This document shows, piece by piece, positions 16,558 through 24,754 of a DNA stretch of 40,920 bases. Made by a program: the position numbers and the translations under genes. The stretch covers positions 1 to 40,920 of the forward strand of contig CANROF010000020.1 in the NCBI GenBank assembly GCA_947632155.1. The letters run 5' to 3'. The stretch comes from an uncultured Oscillospiraceae bacterium (GTDB lineage: Bacteria > Bacillota > Clostridia > Oscillospirales > Oscillospiraceae). The notes below the pieces were generated by a model. The model ran no database searches, was not told the origin of the DNA, and saw only the letters and a program-made list of their open reading frames with translations. Position 1 is the first letter of the stretch. Each line of letters starts with the position of its first letter.

Positions 16558-16590
16558 GGCCTGCTTCAATATTTGAAGAGGCCGTTTTTC
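16558..16590 (+). terminator. Rho-independent terminator downstream of repeat copy 3
   Basis: GGCCT-G-CTTCAA (16558-16569) pairs with TTGAAGAGGCC (16573-16583) with one bulged G, followed by GTTTTTC. A second complete terminator after the HPr-like gene implies that transcription reaches or starts within the repeat between them. Confidence 0.75.
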
Positions 16591-16654
16591 TGTAAAATAG
16601 GCCGCCTCTTCCCGGCCCGCGTCCCTCAAAATCCCCATAAAAGGAGCTGCGACC

Positions 16655-18484
16655 ATGAATCCCAACCTTGACACTCTCCGCGAAAAGGCGAACGCCCTGC
16701 CGCTGAAGCCCGGGTGCTACATCATGCACGCCGAGGACGGCACGGTCATCTACGTGGGCAAGGCCAAGGCGCTGAAAAACCGCGTGAGCTCCTACTTCCA
16801 CGGCTCCCACAACCTGAAGACCGAGGCCATGATCTCCAACATCCGGGATTTTGAGGTCATCATCGCCAAGTCCGAGTTTGAGGCGCTGGTGCTGGAAAAC
16901 TCCCTCATCAAGCACTACTCCCCGAAGTACAACATCCTTTTGAAGGACGACAAGGGCTACCCCTTTGTCAGGCTCGACATCAAAAGCCCCTACCCGCGCT
17001 TTTCCATCGCCTCCAGAAGGGCAAAGGACGGGGCGGAGTATTACGGGCCCTTCGGCTCACGGGGCAACACCAAGGCGGCGCTGGAGCTGCTGCTCAAGGC
17101 GCTGAAGCTGCCCACCTGCTCCAAGCGCTTCCCCCGGGACATCGGCCGGGAGCGGCCATGCCTTAATCACCACATGGGCGTCTGCGACGCCTGGTGCCGC
17201 GGCGTGCTCACCGGGGAGGAGTACAGGGACCGCGTCAGCCAGGCCGTCATGGTGCTCAAGGGCAAGGGCCGTGAGCTCACCCAGGAGCTGACGGAGAAGA
17301 TGGCCCGGGCGGCGGAGGACCTGCGGTTCGAGGAGGCCGCCAAGCTCCGGGACACCGTGCGCGCCCTGGAGCTTTTGGAGACGCGCCAGACGGTTTTGAA
17401 CAAGGGCGCCTCCGACACCGACGCCGTGGGGTACTTTGAGGGGGAGGTCCGCTCCGCCTTCGCCGTCCTCCACTATGTCCAGGGACAGCTTTTGGCCAAG
17501 GACGCGGAGCTTTTGGAGGACCCACTGGGAGATTTTACCGAGAGCCTTTCCCTCCTGGTGCGGCAATACTATTATGACGCGGAGCTCATCCCCTCCCGCG
17601 TCCTCCTGCCGGTGGAGACGGAGGACATGGAGGAGCTGGGCCGGTTCCTGACGGAGAAGGCCGGCCACAATGTGGAGCTTTACGTCCCCCAGCGGGGGAT
17701 GTACCGGGAATTCCTGTCCGCCGCCCAGGAGAACGCCCGGGAGGAGGTGGAGCGCGTCACCACACGGGAGGAGCGCGTCTCCAAGACCGCCCAGTGGCTC
17801 CGGGACGCCCTGGGGCTTGCGGAGGCGCCGGGGCGGATCGAGTCCTTCGACATCTCCAACACCGGGGCCGACGACATCGTGGCGTCCATGGTGGTGTTCG
17901 TGGACGGCAAGCCCAAAAAGAGCGATTATAAGAAGTTCAAAATGAGGACCGTGGAGGGCCAGGACGACTACGGCTCCATGCGGGAGGCCGTGGGGAGGAG
18001 ATTTGCCCGATACGCCTCGGGGGACAGCGGATTTGCGGCGCTGCCGGACCTTCTGCTCATCGACGGCGGCGACAGGCACGCCTCCGCCGCCCGGGAGGCC
18101 ATGCGCGCCGCCGGGGCGGACGTGCCGGTATTCGGCATGGTGAAGGACGACCGCCACCGCACCCGGGCCCTGGTCACGCCGGAGGGGCAGGAGATCTCCA
18201 TCCAGGCAAACCCCGCCGTCTTCGCCTTCATCGGCAATATCCAGGAGGAGACGCACCGCTTCGCCATCGAGTTCCACCGCTCTCTCCAGTCCAAGCGGGT
18301 GAAAAAATCGAAGCTGGACGGCATCCCCGGGGTGGGGGAGGCCAGAAAGGCCCAGCTATTGAAGCATTTCAAGAGCGTAAAGGCCGTGGAGGCGGCCGGC
18401 TACGAGGAGCTTTGCGCCGCGGTGCCGAAAAATACGGCCCGGGCGGTCTATGAACACTTCCACACGGGGGAGAGAGGAACATGA
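16655..18484 (+). CDS. uvrC: Excinuclease ABC subunit C
   Basis: Dual-incision nuclease of nucleotide excision repair, recruited by UvrB to damaged DNA. 609 residues, normal length. The N-terminal GIY-YIG domain (about 15-95) has PGCYIMHAEDGTVIYVGKAKALKNRVSSYF. A UVR segment (about 205-240, MARAAEDLRFEEAAKLRDTV) binds UvrB. The RNase H-like nuclease domain contains SFDISNTGADDIVASMVVF, with Asp399. The C-terminal helix-hairpin-helix has LDGIPGVGEARKAQLLKHF. AAAGGAG precedes the ATG. Its stop overlaps the rsmD start (ATGA), beginning a uvrC-rsmD-coaD operon. Confidence 0.97.
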   Translation: MNPNLDTLREKANALPLKPGCYIMHAEDGTVIYVGKAKALKNRVSSYFHGSHNLKTEAMISNIRDFEVIIAKSEFEALVLENSLIKHYSPKYNILLKDDKGYPFVRLDIKSPYPRFSIASRRAKDGAEYYGPFGSRGNTKAALELLLKALKLPTCSKRFPRDIGRERPCLNHHMGVCDAWCRGVLTGEEYRDRVSQAVMVLKGKGRELTQELTEKMARAAEDLRFEEAAKLRDTVRALELLETRQTVLNKGASDTDAVGYFEGEVRSAFAVLHYVQGQLLAKDAELLEDPLGDFTESLSLLVRQYYYDAELIPSRVLLPVETEDMEELGRFLTEKAGHNVELYVPQRGMYREFLSAAQENAREEVERVTTREERVSKTAQWLRDALGLAEAPGRIESFDISNTGADDIVASMVVFVDGKPKKSDYKKFKMRTVEGQDDYGSMREAVGRRFARYASGDSGFAALPDLLLIDGGDRHASAAREAMRAAGADVPVFGMVKDDRHRTRALVTPEGQEISIQANPAVFAFIGNIQEETHRFAIEFHRSLQSKRVKKSKLDGIPGVGEARKAQLLKHFKSVKAVEAAGYEELCAAVPKNTARAVYEHFHTGERGT

Positions 18485-19029
18485 GAGTTATCACCGGCTC
18501 GGCCCGGGGCAGAAGGCTCCGGGAGCCCTCCAATTACGACATCCGGCCCACCACCGACAAGGTGAAGGAGTCGATATTCAACATCATCCAGTTTGACGTC
18601 CCCGGCGCCAGGGTCCTGGACCTCTTCGCCGGGACGGGGCAGCTCGGCATCGAGGCCTTGAGCCGCGGGGCGGAGAGCTGCGTCTTCGTGGACAGGGCCC
18701 CGGAGGCCGTGAGGCTCGTCACGGAGAATTTGAAGGCCACGGGGCTGGAGGCCCGGGCGAAGGTGGTGAAGAGCGACTCCATCGCCTATCTCCGGTCCGC
18801 CCGGGACATGGATATCGTGCTTTTGGACCCGCCCTACGCCTCCGATTTATTGGAAAAAGCATTAAATCTTCTCTTTGGGTTTGACATATTGCGGGAAAAT
18901 GGTATAATCATCTGTGAAAGCGACGTCTCCCTCACGCTGCCGGAGCCCCCGGCGGAGCTCTTTTCCGTGCGGGAGTATGTCTACGGACGCATTAAGCTCA
19001 CGACGATGACAAGGAATCTGACAAAATGA
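18481..19029 (+). CDS. rsmD: 16S rRNA (guanine(966)-N(2))-methyltransferase
   Basis: Methylates G966 of 16S rRNA in the assembling small subunit using S-adenosylmethionine. 182 residues. It opens with MRVITGSARGRRLREP, then RPTTDKVKESIFNI, typical of RsmD. The SAM-binding loop is VLDLFAGTGQLGIEAL (about residues 43-58), and the catalytic DPPY motif is at residues 116-119. The start overlaps the uvrC stop by 4 bases and the end overlaps coaD, so the three are translationally coupled. The pairing rsmD-coaD is widespread in bacteria. Confidence 0.95.
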   Translation: MRVITGSARGRRLREPSNYDIRPTTDKVKESIFNIIQFDVPGARVLDLFAGTGQLGIEALSRGAESCVFVDRAPEAVRLVTENLKATGLEARAKVVKSDSIAYLRSARDMDIVLLDPPYASDLLEKALNLLFGFDILRENGIIICESDVSLTLPEPPAELFSVREYVYGRIKLTTMTRNLTK

Positions 19030-19514
19030 AAATTGCCGTATACCCCGGAAGCTTCGACCCCATCACCCTGGGGCACCTCAATATCATCAAGCGGGCCTCC
19101 AGGCTCTTTGACAAGGTCTACGTCTGCGTGGCGGTGAATTCCTCGAAAAAGCCCCACTTCTCCATTGCGGAGCGGGTGGATTTCGTTCGCCGGGTCACCG
19201 GCAAGTACGGAAACGTGGAGGTGGACTCCTGCGGCGGCCTTTTGGTGGATTTCGCCCGGGAGCGGGGGGCTACCTTCATCGTCAAGGGCCTCCGGGCGGT
19301 GTCGGACTTTGAGATGGAGTTCCAGATAGCGCTCCTCAACAAAAAGCTCTCCCCGGAGATCGAGACGGTGTTCCTCACCGCCGAGGAGAAGTACACCTAC
19401 CTGTCCTCCACCATAGCCCGGGAGATGGCCATGTACAGGGCGGACATATCAAAGGCCGTTCCAAGGGAGATCGTCCCCGACGTTCTGGAGCGGCTGGCAC
19501 TGGATAAAGAATAA
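19026..19514 (+). CDS. coaD: Phosphopantetheine adenylyltransferase
   Basis: Penultimate step of coenzyme A synthesis: ATP plus 4'-phosphopantetheine gives dephospho-CoA. 162 residues, the usual length. The nucleotidyltransferase motif YPGSFDPITLGH (residues 5-16) is at the N-terminus. The substrate and nucleotide segments VVDFARERGATFIVKGLRA-type and EKYTYLSSTIAREMA (the ISSTxxR-like motif) are present. The start overlaps rsmD by 4 bases. Confidence 0.97.
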   Translation: MKIAVYPGSFDPITLGHLNIIKRASRLFDKVYVCVAVNSSKKPHFSIAERVDFVRRVTGKYGNVEVDSCGGLLVDFARERGATFIVKGLRAVSDFEMEFQIALLNKKLSPEIETVFLTAEEKYTYLSSTIAREMAMYRADISKAVPREIVPDVLERLALDKE

Positions 19515-19547
19515 AATATCACAATATATAAAGAAAGGACGACAGAT

Positions 19548-20036
19548 ATGGGTAACGATGTTCAGGAGCTCATCGACATGCTCTACAACATGATAACGGA
19601 GGCATGGGGCCTGCCCCTGGGCGCGGAGAAGTGCGTCATCGAGCGCGACAAGGTGCTGGACCTTTTGGACGAGATCAAGGCCCAGCTCCCCACCGAGCTT
19701 GCGGAGGCCAAGAGGCTCGTCACCTCCCGCGCCGAGTATATCAGCAACGCCAAGCGCGAGGCCGAGTCCATGCGCAAGGTGGCCGAGCAGCGGGCCCGCC
19801 AGATGGTGGACCAGGAGGAGATCGTCCGGGCCGCCAAGCAGCGGGCCAACGAGATCATCGCCGCCGCGGAGGCCAAGTCCAACGAGCTCAAGCGCGTGGC
19901 CAACGACTACGCCGACGATGCCCTCCGGCGCACGGAGGAGGCCATCTCCGAGGCCCTAAACGAGGTCCACACCTCCCGTTCCCGCTTCCGCTCCGTCTCC
20001 GCCTCCGCCATGCCCCAGAGAACGCCCGAGCAGTAA
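19548..20036 (+). CDS. Coiled-coil protein of unknown function downstream of coaD
   Basis: 162 residues. The N-terminal ~40 residues are a compact segment (ELIDMLYNMITEAWGLPLGA) reminiscent of proteins with a DivIVA-like head. Residues about 45-140 are almost entirely helical, rich in Ala, Glu, Arg and Lys, with heptad-like spacing (RAEYISNAKREAESMRKVAE), as in ATP synthase b-subunit or DivIVA-like stalks. There is no membrane segment and no Walker motif. It starts 33 bp after coaD with AAAGGACG upstream and is probably the last gene of the uvrC operon, given the strong terminator after it. Relatives are often labelled ATPase in databases, which the sequence here does not support. Confidence 0.85.
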   Translation: MGNDVQELIDMLYNMITEAWGLPLGAEKCVIERDKVLDLLDEIKAQLPTELAEAKRLVTSRAEYISNAKREAESMRKVAEQRARQMVDQEEIVRAAKQRANEIIAAAEAKSNELKRVANDYADDALRRTEEAISEALNEVHTSRSRFRSVSASAMPQRTPEQ

Positions 20037-20072
20037 AAAAGTACGAGCAGTAAAACAGAATGCCGCGGTCAA

Positions 20073-20105
20073 CCCCCCGGAGGGTATCCCCTCCGGGGGA
20101 TTTTT
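20073..20105 (+). terminator. Strong terminator after the coiled-coil gene
   Basis: CCCCCGGAGGG pairs with CCCTCCGGGGG around a short loop and is followed by ATTTTT. It ends the uvrC-rsmD-coaD unit before the dcw cluster. Confidence 0.88.
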
Positions 20106-20142
20106 ATGTCCACCGGGGGATTTTTTATGTCCACCGGGGGAG
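20098..20142 (+). repeat. Short tandem duplication of the terminator tail
   Basis: A unit reading GGGGGATTTTTATGTCCACC occurs twice in a row, with an extra T in the second copy and a third partial CCACCGGGGG. It looks like slippage duplication of the terminator's 3' arm and T-tract. Confidence 0.65.
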
Positions 20143-20242
20143 GGGAAAAAAGGCGGCGGGGGCGGGCTCACAGCATATTTTGTGGGAAACTCGTTATGTC
20201 AACACAACTCAGAAATTATTTTGACAAATTTGAAAAAACTTC

Positions 20243-20271
20243 TTGCATTTTCCTGCGGGGCACTCTATAAT
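20243..20271 (+). promoter_or_regulatory. Sigma-A promoter of the dcw cluster
   Basis: TTGCAT (20243-20248) and TATAAT (20266-20271), 17-bp spacer, giving a start near 20278. It drives mraZ and probably the whole cluster through ftsQ, because gene spacings downstream are short or overlapping. Confidence 0.75.
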
Positions 20272-20283
20272 TAAGTCCATAGA

Positions 20284-20322
20284 TGTGGGGAAGAGTGGGG
20301 AGAAATGTACCACTTCCCCACA
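20284..20322 (+). promoter_or_regulatory. Candidate MraZ-binding repeats within an inverted repeat
   Basis: TGGGG occurs at 20286-20290 and 20296-20300, that is, two TGGGN boxes separated by 5 bases. A degenerate third (TGTAC) is at 20306. MraZ is known to repress its own operon in E. coli by binding TGGGN repeats spaced in this way upstream of mraZ. In addition, TGTGGGGAAG (20284-20293) forms a perfect 10-bp inverted repeat with CTTCCCCACA (20313-20322), lying just after the predicted transcription start. Autoregulation by MraZ is inferred. Confidence 0.65.
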
Positions 20323-20348
20323 CGGATACCACGTAAGGAGGGAAAGCG

Positions 20349-20765
20349 ATGACCGGCGTATACAGACACAGCATCGACGCCAAGGGCCGTCTCGCCATAC
20401 CCTCCCGCATACGTGAGGAGCTGGGCGAGGTCTTTTACGTCACCATCTCCCAGGAGCGGTGCCTTGCGGCGTACTCCGCGGAGAGCTGGGACAGGATGAT
20501 GGAAAAAATCAAGGCCATGCCCAGGGTCAAGCAGACAAAGATGCGCCCGCTCTTTGCCCACGCGGCCAAGTGCGAGCTGGACAGCCAGGGGAGGATCCTT
20601 CTTCCCCAGGCGCTTCGTGATTTTGCGGGGCTCACCCGGGACGTGGCCGTGGTGGGCGCCGGAGAGTGTGCCGAGTTTTGGGATGAGGCCGCCTGGGATG
20701 CCGTTGACGTCGTGGAGACGACTCCGGAGAACATCGCCGAAGTGCTTCAGGAGCTTGACTTCTGA
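20349..20765 (+). CDS. mraZ: Transcriptional regulator MraZ
   Basis: DNA-binding protein with two AbrB-like swapped-hairpin repeats; it binds upstream of its own gene and controls the division/cell-wall cluster. 138 residues. The first repeat is YRHSIDAKGRLAIPSRIREEL (residues 5-25) and the second is CELDSQGRILLPQALRDFA (about 77-95), each with the DxKGR/DxxGR motif. AAGGAGG lies 7 bp before the ATG. The stop TGA overlaps the ATG of rsmH (TGATG at 20763). Repeats that it may bind are at 20286-20300. Confidence 0.96.
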   Translation: MTGVYRHSIDAKGRLAIPSRIREELGEVFYVTISQERCLAAYSAESWDRMMEKIKAMPRVKQTKMRPLFAHAAKCELDSQGRILLPQALRDFAGLTRDVAVVGAGECAEFWDEAAWDAVDVVETTPENIAEVLQELDF

Positions 20766-21694
20766 TGGAGGCCCATGTACCCGTGCTCCTGCGGGAGTGC
20801 GTCGAGGGGCTCAATATCCGCCCCGACGGCACCTATGTGGATGGCACTCTTGGGCGAGGGGGCCATTCCGCGGCGATAGCCGCGCACCTGACCACGGGCC
20901 GTCTTATCGGCATCGACCGGGACAGGACGGCCATTGACGAGGCCGGAGAACGCCTCCGGCCCTTATGTGCGCGGCTCGACCTCATACACGGGAATTTCCG
21001 GGACCTGGGGGAGATACTGGACGGCCTGGGCGTTGAGAGGGCCGACGGGATGCTCTTCGACTTGGGCGTCTCCTCCCCGCAGCTCGACAACGGGGAGAGG
21101 GGCTTTTCCTATATGCGCGACGCCCCGCTGGACATGCGCATGGACAGGGACGACGCCCTGACGGCCAGGGACATCGTGAACGGCTGGAGCGAGGCGGAGC
21201 TGAGGCGGATATTTTTTGAGTACGGCGAGGAGCGGTACTCCCAGAAAATAGCCGCCGCCATTGTGAGAAAACGGGCCCAACGGCCCATCGGGACCACCCT
21301 TGAGCTGGTGGACATCATAAGATCGGCCATGCCCCCCCAGGCCCTGCGGGAGAAGCAGCACCCGGCGAAGCGGTGCTTCCAGGCCCTCCGGATCGCCGTC
21401 AACGACGAGCTGGGGGCCCTCCGGCAGATGCTGGACACGGCCATTGAGAGGCTTGCGCCGGGGGGCAGGCTTTGCGTCATAAGCTTCCACTCCTTGGAGG
21501 ACCGAATCGTGAAGGGCGCCATACGCTCCCACGAGAACGGATGCACCTGCCCGCCGGAATTTCCGGTGTGCGTGTGCGGCTTTGTGAAGACCCTCCGGTC
21601 GGTGACGCGCCATCCGGTGACGGCCGCGGAGGATGAGCTCCAAATGAACCCCCGCTCCCGCAGCGCCAAGCTTCGGATAGCGGAGAGAATATAA
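20765..21694 (+). CDS. rsmH: 16S rRNA (cytosine(1402)-N(4))-methyltransferase
   Basis: Methylates N4 of C1402 in the 16S rRNA decoding centre with S-adenosylmethionine; formerly MraW. 309 residues, normal length. It begins HVPVLLRECVEGL, then YVDGTLGRGGHSAAIAAHL (SAM-binding loop, about residues 22-40). LFDLGVSSPQLDNGERGFSY, PLDMRMD and the late RLCVISFHSLEDRIVK follow. A Cys-rich segment GCTCPPEFPVCVCG (about 259-272) near the end is common in the family. It is translationally coupled to mraZ by a 1-base overlap. Confidence 0.97.
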   Translation: MEAHVPVLLRECVEGLNIRPDGTYVDGTLGRGGHSAAIAAHLTTGRLIGIDRDRTAIDEAGERLRPLCARLDLIHGNFRDLGEILDGLGVERADGMLFDLGVSSPQLDNGERGFSYMRDAPLDMRMDRDDALTARDIVNGWSEAELRRIFFEYGEERYSQKIAAAIVRKRAQRPIGTTLELVDIIRSAMPPQALREKQHPAKRCFQALRIAVNDELGALRQMLDTAIERLAPGGRLCVISFHSLEDRIVKGAIRSHENGCTCPPEFPVCVCGFVKTLRSVTRHPVTAAEDELQMNPRSRSAKLRIAERI

Positions 21695-21741
21695 AAGGAA
21701 CGCCGCCCGACGGCGGACAGACCTGCGAAAGGACAATTGCG

Positions 21742-22332
21742 ATGGCAACAGCAGCGGCGATAGGAACCAGGTACGCCACAGGGGCGGTGTACGGCAGCGA
21801 GGCTTACGACCTCCGGCGCGTCCCCGGCTATTATGAGGACATCCCCCAGGGCGAGACGAAGGTCCTCCCCACACCGGAGGAGCTGGCCCGCGAGCGGCTG
21901 GAGCGCCGTGCCCGCGAGCGGGCGCAGGAGCGCGCCAGGGCCCAGGAGGAGAAAAGAGCCCAGGCCTTCGGCCTCCCGGTGCTGGGACTTATCGGCGGCG
22001 TCGCCGCGGCGGCCATGCTGGTGCTGATGCTGCTGGGCTTTGTGCAGCTCGCGGCGCTCTCCGGCCAGACCAACGCCGTCAGAGCCGAGATCGCGGCCCT
22101 CCAGGAGGAGAACGAGGCCATAAAGGTCCGCTACGAGACTACCTTTGACATGGACGAGATCGAGATGTACGCCGTGAACATTCTGGGAATGGTGAAGGGC
22201 GACACCGAGGACCAGGTCATCTACACCTCCGCCCTGGGCGACAGGGCCCAGGTGCTCTCCAAGGACGAGACTTCGGGCCTCCTTGCCAGGCTCAGCGCCT
22301 TTTTCAAGGACATATCGGAATATTTCGGCTGA
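21742..22332 (+). CDS. ftsL: Cell division protein FtsL-like (septum formation initiator)
   Basis: 196 residues, bitopic. A cytoplasmic N-terminus of about 77 residues rich in Arg, Glu and Ala (ERLERRARERAQERARAQ) precedes one membrane helix (VLGLIGGVAAAAMLVLMLLG, about 79-98). A short extracellular leucine-zipper coiled coil follows (QTNAVRAEIAALQEENEAIK, about 109-128). FtsL forms the FtsL-DivIC-FtsQ subcomplex that activates septal peptidoglycan synthesis. Sequence similarity in this family is low, so the call rests on topology and on its place between rsmH and spoVD. The cytoplasmic tail is longer than the ~35 residues of B. subtilis FtsL. Confidence 0.88.
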   Translation: MATAAAIGTRYATGAVYGSEAYDLRRVPGYYEDIPQGETKVLPTPEELARERLERRARERAQERARAQEEKRAQAFGLPVLGLIGGVAAAAMLVLMLLGFVQLAALSGQTNAVRAEIAALQEENEAIKVRYETTFDMDEIEMYAVNILGMVKGDTEDQVIYTSALGDRAQVLSKDETSGLLARLSAFFKDISEYFG

Positions 22333-22399
22333 GGGGCCAATAAGCTGATGGTGAGGGCCGGCGCGGCGGACGCGCACATACTGATTTAGGAGCTTCACA

Positions 22400-24736
22400 A
22401 TGGCAAAATCCAAAGGCGCCTCCGGGCAAAGAACAAATAAAACCATCCTCGGCCGCACACTTGTATTGGCACTGGTGTGCGGCGTAGTTGCGTTTTCCGT
22501 TCTGGCGGTCCGGCTCTACAAGCTGATGATAACGGACCACGACTTCTATGAGGAACACGCGGTGAGCCAGCAGACCCGCACCGTGTCGGTGGCGGCGTCC
22601 CGGGGGACCATCTATGACGTCAACGGCAACACCCTGGCGAAGAGCTCCACGGCCTACACCGTCTTTATCTCGCCCTATGAGATCAAGTACTACCACGAAA
22701 AGGAATATAAATCCAACGAGATACACTATAACGACGAGCCCACCCTCATCGCCCGGGAGCTCAGCCGCATCCTGGGCGTGGACTACGACTGGATCATGAA
22801 GCTCACGGAGCGCACCGATTCCTGGTATGAGAGGGTGGCCACGAAGATCGACGGGGACCTGGCCGACCAGGTCCGTCAGTTCAAGGCCGACAACAAGATC
22901 GTGGGCGTCCACATCGAGGAGGACTCCAAGCGGTATTACCCCTATGGGAGCCTCGCCTGCCATGTGGTGGGCTTTGTGGGCACCGACAACTACGGCCTCG
23001 AGGGCATCGAGGCGCTGTACGACTCCAGCCTTGAGGGGACCAACGGCTCCATCGTGCGGCTGGTGGCAAATAACGGCACGGAGATGCTCTTCGAAAATTA
23101 CCAGAACTACAACGACGCCATCGACGGCTGCGACATGACTCTGACGCTGGACTACGAGATCCAGTCCGTCATCGAAAAGTACCTCCAGGACGCCATCAAG
23201 GCCAACTATATCTTAAACGGCGGCTGCTGCATCGTCATGAACGTCAAGACCGGGGAGATTCTGGGCCTCGCCAACGCCAACGCCTACGACTTAAACTCCC
23301 CCTGGGACCTGGCGGAGGAGGTCAAGGAGCAGATCGCCCAGGTGGAGGACGAGAAGGAGCGGGACAACGCCCAGACTCAGGCCCTCTACGACCAGTGGCG
23401 CAACCGGGCCATCTCCGACACCTACGAGCCGGGCTCGGTCTTTAAGATCATCACCATGTCCATCGGCCTGGAGGAGGGGGTCCTCCACGAGAACGACTCC
23501 TTCTACTGCGGCGGAAGCATCCCCGCCGGGAACATCCCCGGGCGCACCACCGACCTCAACTGCTGGGAGCTCTCGGGACACGGGAACCAGAATTTGCGGG
23601 AAGCGGCCATGCACTCGTGCAACGTGGCCTTCACCAATATGGCGCTGAAGATCGGCGCCAAGACGTATTACGACTACGTGGACGCCTTCGGGCTGTTCGA
23701 CTACACGGACATCGACCTCTCCGGCGAGGGCGGCAGCCAGTGGTGGACCCGGGAGGACTTTGAGAATCCCCTGGATAAATCCTCTCTCGCCGCCACGGGC
23801 TTCGGCCAGACCTTCGCCGTGACGCCCATCCAGATGATCACCGCCGTGGCCGCCGCGGTGAACGGCGGGTATCTCATGCAGCCCTACATCGTCAAGGAGA
23901 TGCGGGGTGCCGACGGCGAGGTGGTCTACTCCAAGGAGCCCACCGTGGTCCGCCAGGTCATCAGCGAGGAAACCAGCGCCCTGGTGGCAAGCATCTTAGA
24001 GTCCGTGGTGGGCGACCCCGGCGGCACCGGCTCCAACGCCTACGTCCCCGGCTACCGGGTGGGCGGCAAGACCGGTACCACCACCAAGACCCCCATCGAG
24101 GCCGCGGAGCACAGGAAGGAATACATGGTGTCCTTCTGCGGCATCGCCCCCTGCGACGACCCGGAGATCGCGGTCCTGCTGGTGCTGGACAATCCCGACC
24201 AGACCAGCGGCATTTATGTCAGCGGCGGCGGAATGGCCGCGCCCTATGTGGGCAAAATAATGGGAGAGATCCTGCCGTATCTGGGCATCCAGCCCAACTA
24301 CTCCCCCGAGGAGGAGGCGTATCTGGACGTCACCGTCCCGCGCCTCGTGGGCAAGGACCTGGTCACCGCCCGGGAGACGCTGAACTCCCTGGGCCTCAGC
24401 TTCCGGGAGGTGGGGGAGGGCTCTACGGTCACCTCACAGCTTCCGGTGACGGGCGCGCAGGTGGCGGCGGGCAGCCAGATCATACTCTATCTCAGCGACG
24501 TGCCGCAGGAGGAGCCGGTGACCGTGCCGCTCCTATACGGGATGACGGTGAACGAGGCCAGGAACACCCTGCAAAATCTGGGCCTGTTCCTGGATACCTC
24601 CGGCGCGTCCCCGGCCATACGGGGCGTCAAGGTCCAGGCGCAGGCCATCCCGGAGGGGGAGACGGTCCCCTACGGGGCGGTGATCAACGTGACGCTTGTG
24701 GACACCAGCAATCTCAGCAGCGATGTTTTGGCGTAA
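22400..24736 (+). CDS. spoVD: Class B penicillin-binding protein with two PASTA domains (SpoVD/FtsI-type)
   Basis: Septal or spore-cortex D,D-transpeptidase that crosslinks peptidoglycan made by the SEDS partner encoded at 26493. 778 residues. One membrane helix near the N-terminus (TLVLALVCGVVAFSVLAVRL, about 17-36) is followed by the dimerisation domain (SRGTIYDVNGNTLAKS). The transpeptidase has Ser346-VFK349, Ser406-C-Asn408 and Lys557-TGT. Two PASTA domains close the protein: VPRLVGKDLVTARETLNSLG from about residue 647, and VPLLYGMTVNEARNTLQNLG from about residue 711. SpoVD-type PBPs carry a PASTA domain, so SpoVD is favoured over PbpB; whether it serves division, sporulation or both cannot be told. 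TTAGGAG precedes the ATG. Confidence 0.93.
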   Translation: MAKSKGASGQRTNKTILGRTLVLALVCGVVAFSVLAVRLYKLMITDHDFYEEHAVSQQTRTVSVAASRGTIYDVNGNTLAKSSTAYTVFISPYEIKYYHEKEYKSNEIHYNDEPTLIARELSRILGVDYDWIMKLTERTDSWYERVATKIDGDLADQVRQFKADNKIVGVHIEEDSKRYYPYGSLACHVVGFVGTDNYGLEGIEALYDSSLEGTNGSIVRLVANNGTEMLFENYQNYNDAIDGCDMTLTLDYEIQSVIEKYLQDAIKANYILNGGCCIVMNVKTGEILGLANANAYDLNSPWDLAEEVKEQIAQVEDEKERDNAQTQALYDQWRNRAISDTYEPGSVFKIITMSIGLEEGVLHENDSFYCGGSIPAGNIPGRTTDLNCWELSGHGNQNLREAAMHSCNVAFTNMALKIGAKTYYDYVDAFGLFDYTDIDLSGEGGSQWWTREDFENPLDKSSLAATGFGQTFAVTPIQMITAVAAAVNGGYLMQPYIVKEMRGADGEVVYSKEPTVVRQVISEETSALVASILESVVGDPGGTGSNAYVPGYRVGGKTGTTTKTPIEAAEHRKEYMVSFCGIAPCDDPEIAVLLVLDNPDQTSGIYVSGGGMAAPYVGKIMGEILPYLGIQPNYSPEEEAYLDVTVPRLVGKDLVTARETLNSLGLSFREVGEGSTVTSQLPVTGAQVAAGSQIILYLSDVPQEEPVTVPLLYGMTVNEARNTLQNLGLFLDTSGASPAIRGVKVQAQAIPEGETVPYGAVINVTLVDTSNLSSDVLA

Positions 24737-24754
24737 GTGAAAGGCGGTGCGCGC

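Noticed and set aside
20221-20226. TTGACA as the -35 of the dcw promoter
   Set aside because: No acceptable -10 lies 15-19 bp downstream. The TATAAT at 20266 pairs better with TTGCAT at 20243.
22349-22390. Thirteen-codon open frame between ftsL and spoVD
   Set aside because: Too short, no clear ribosome binding site, and no sign of conservation that can be judged from one sequence.
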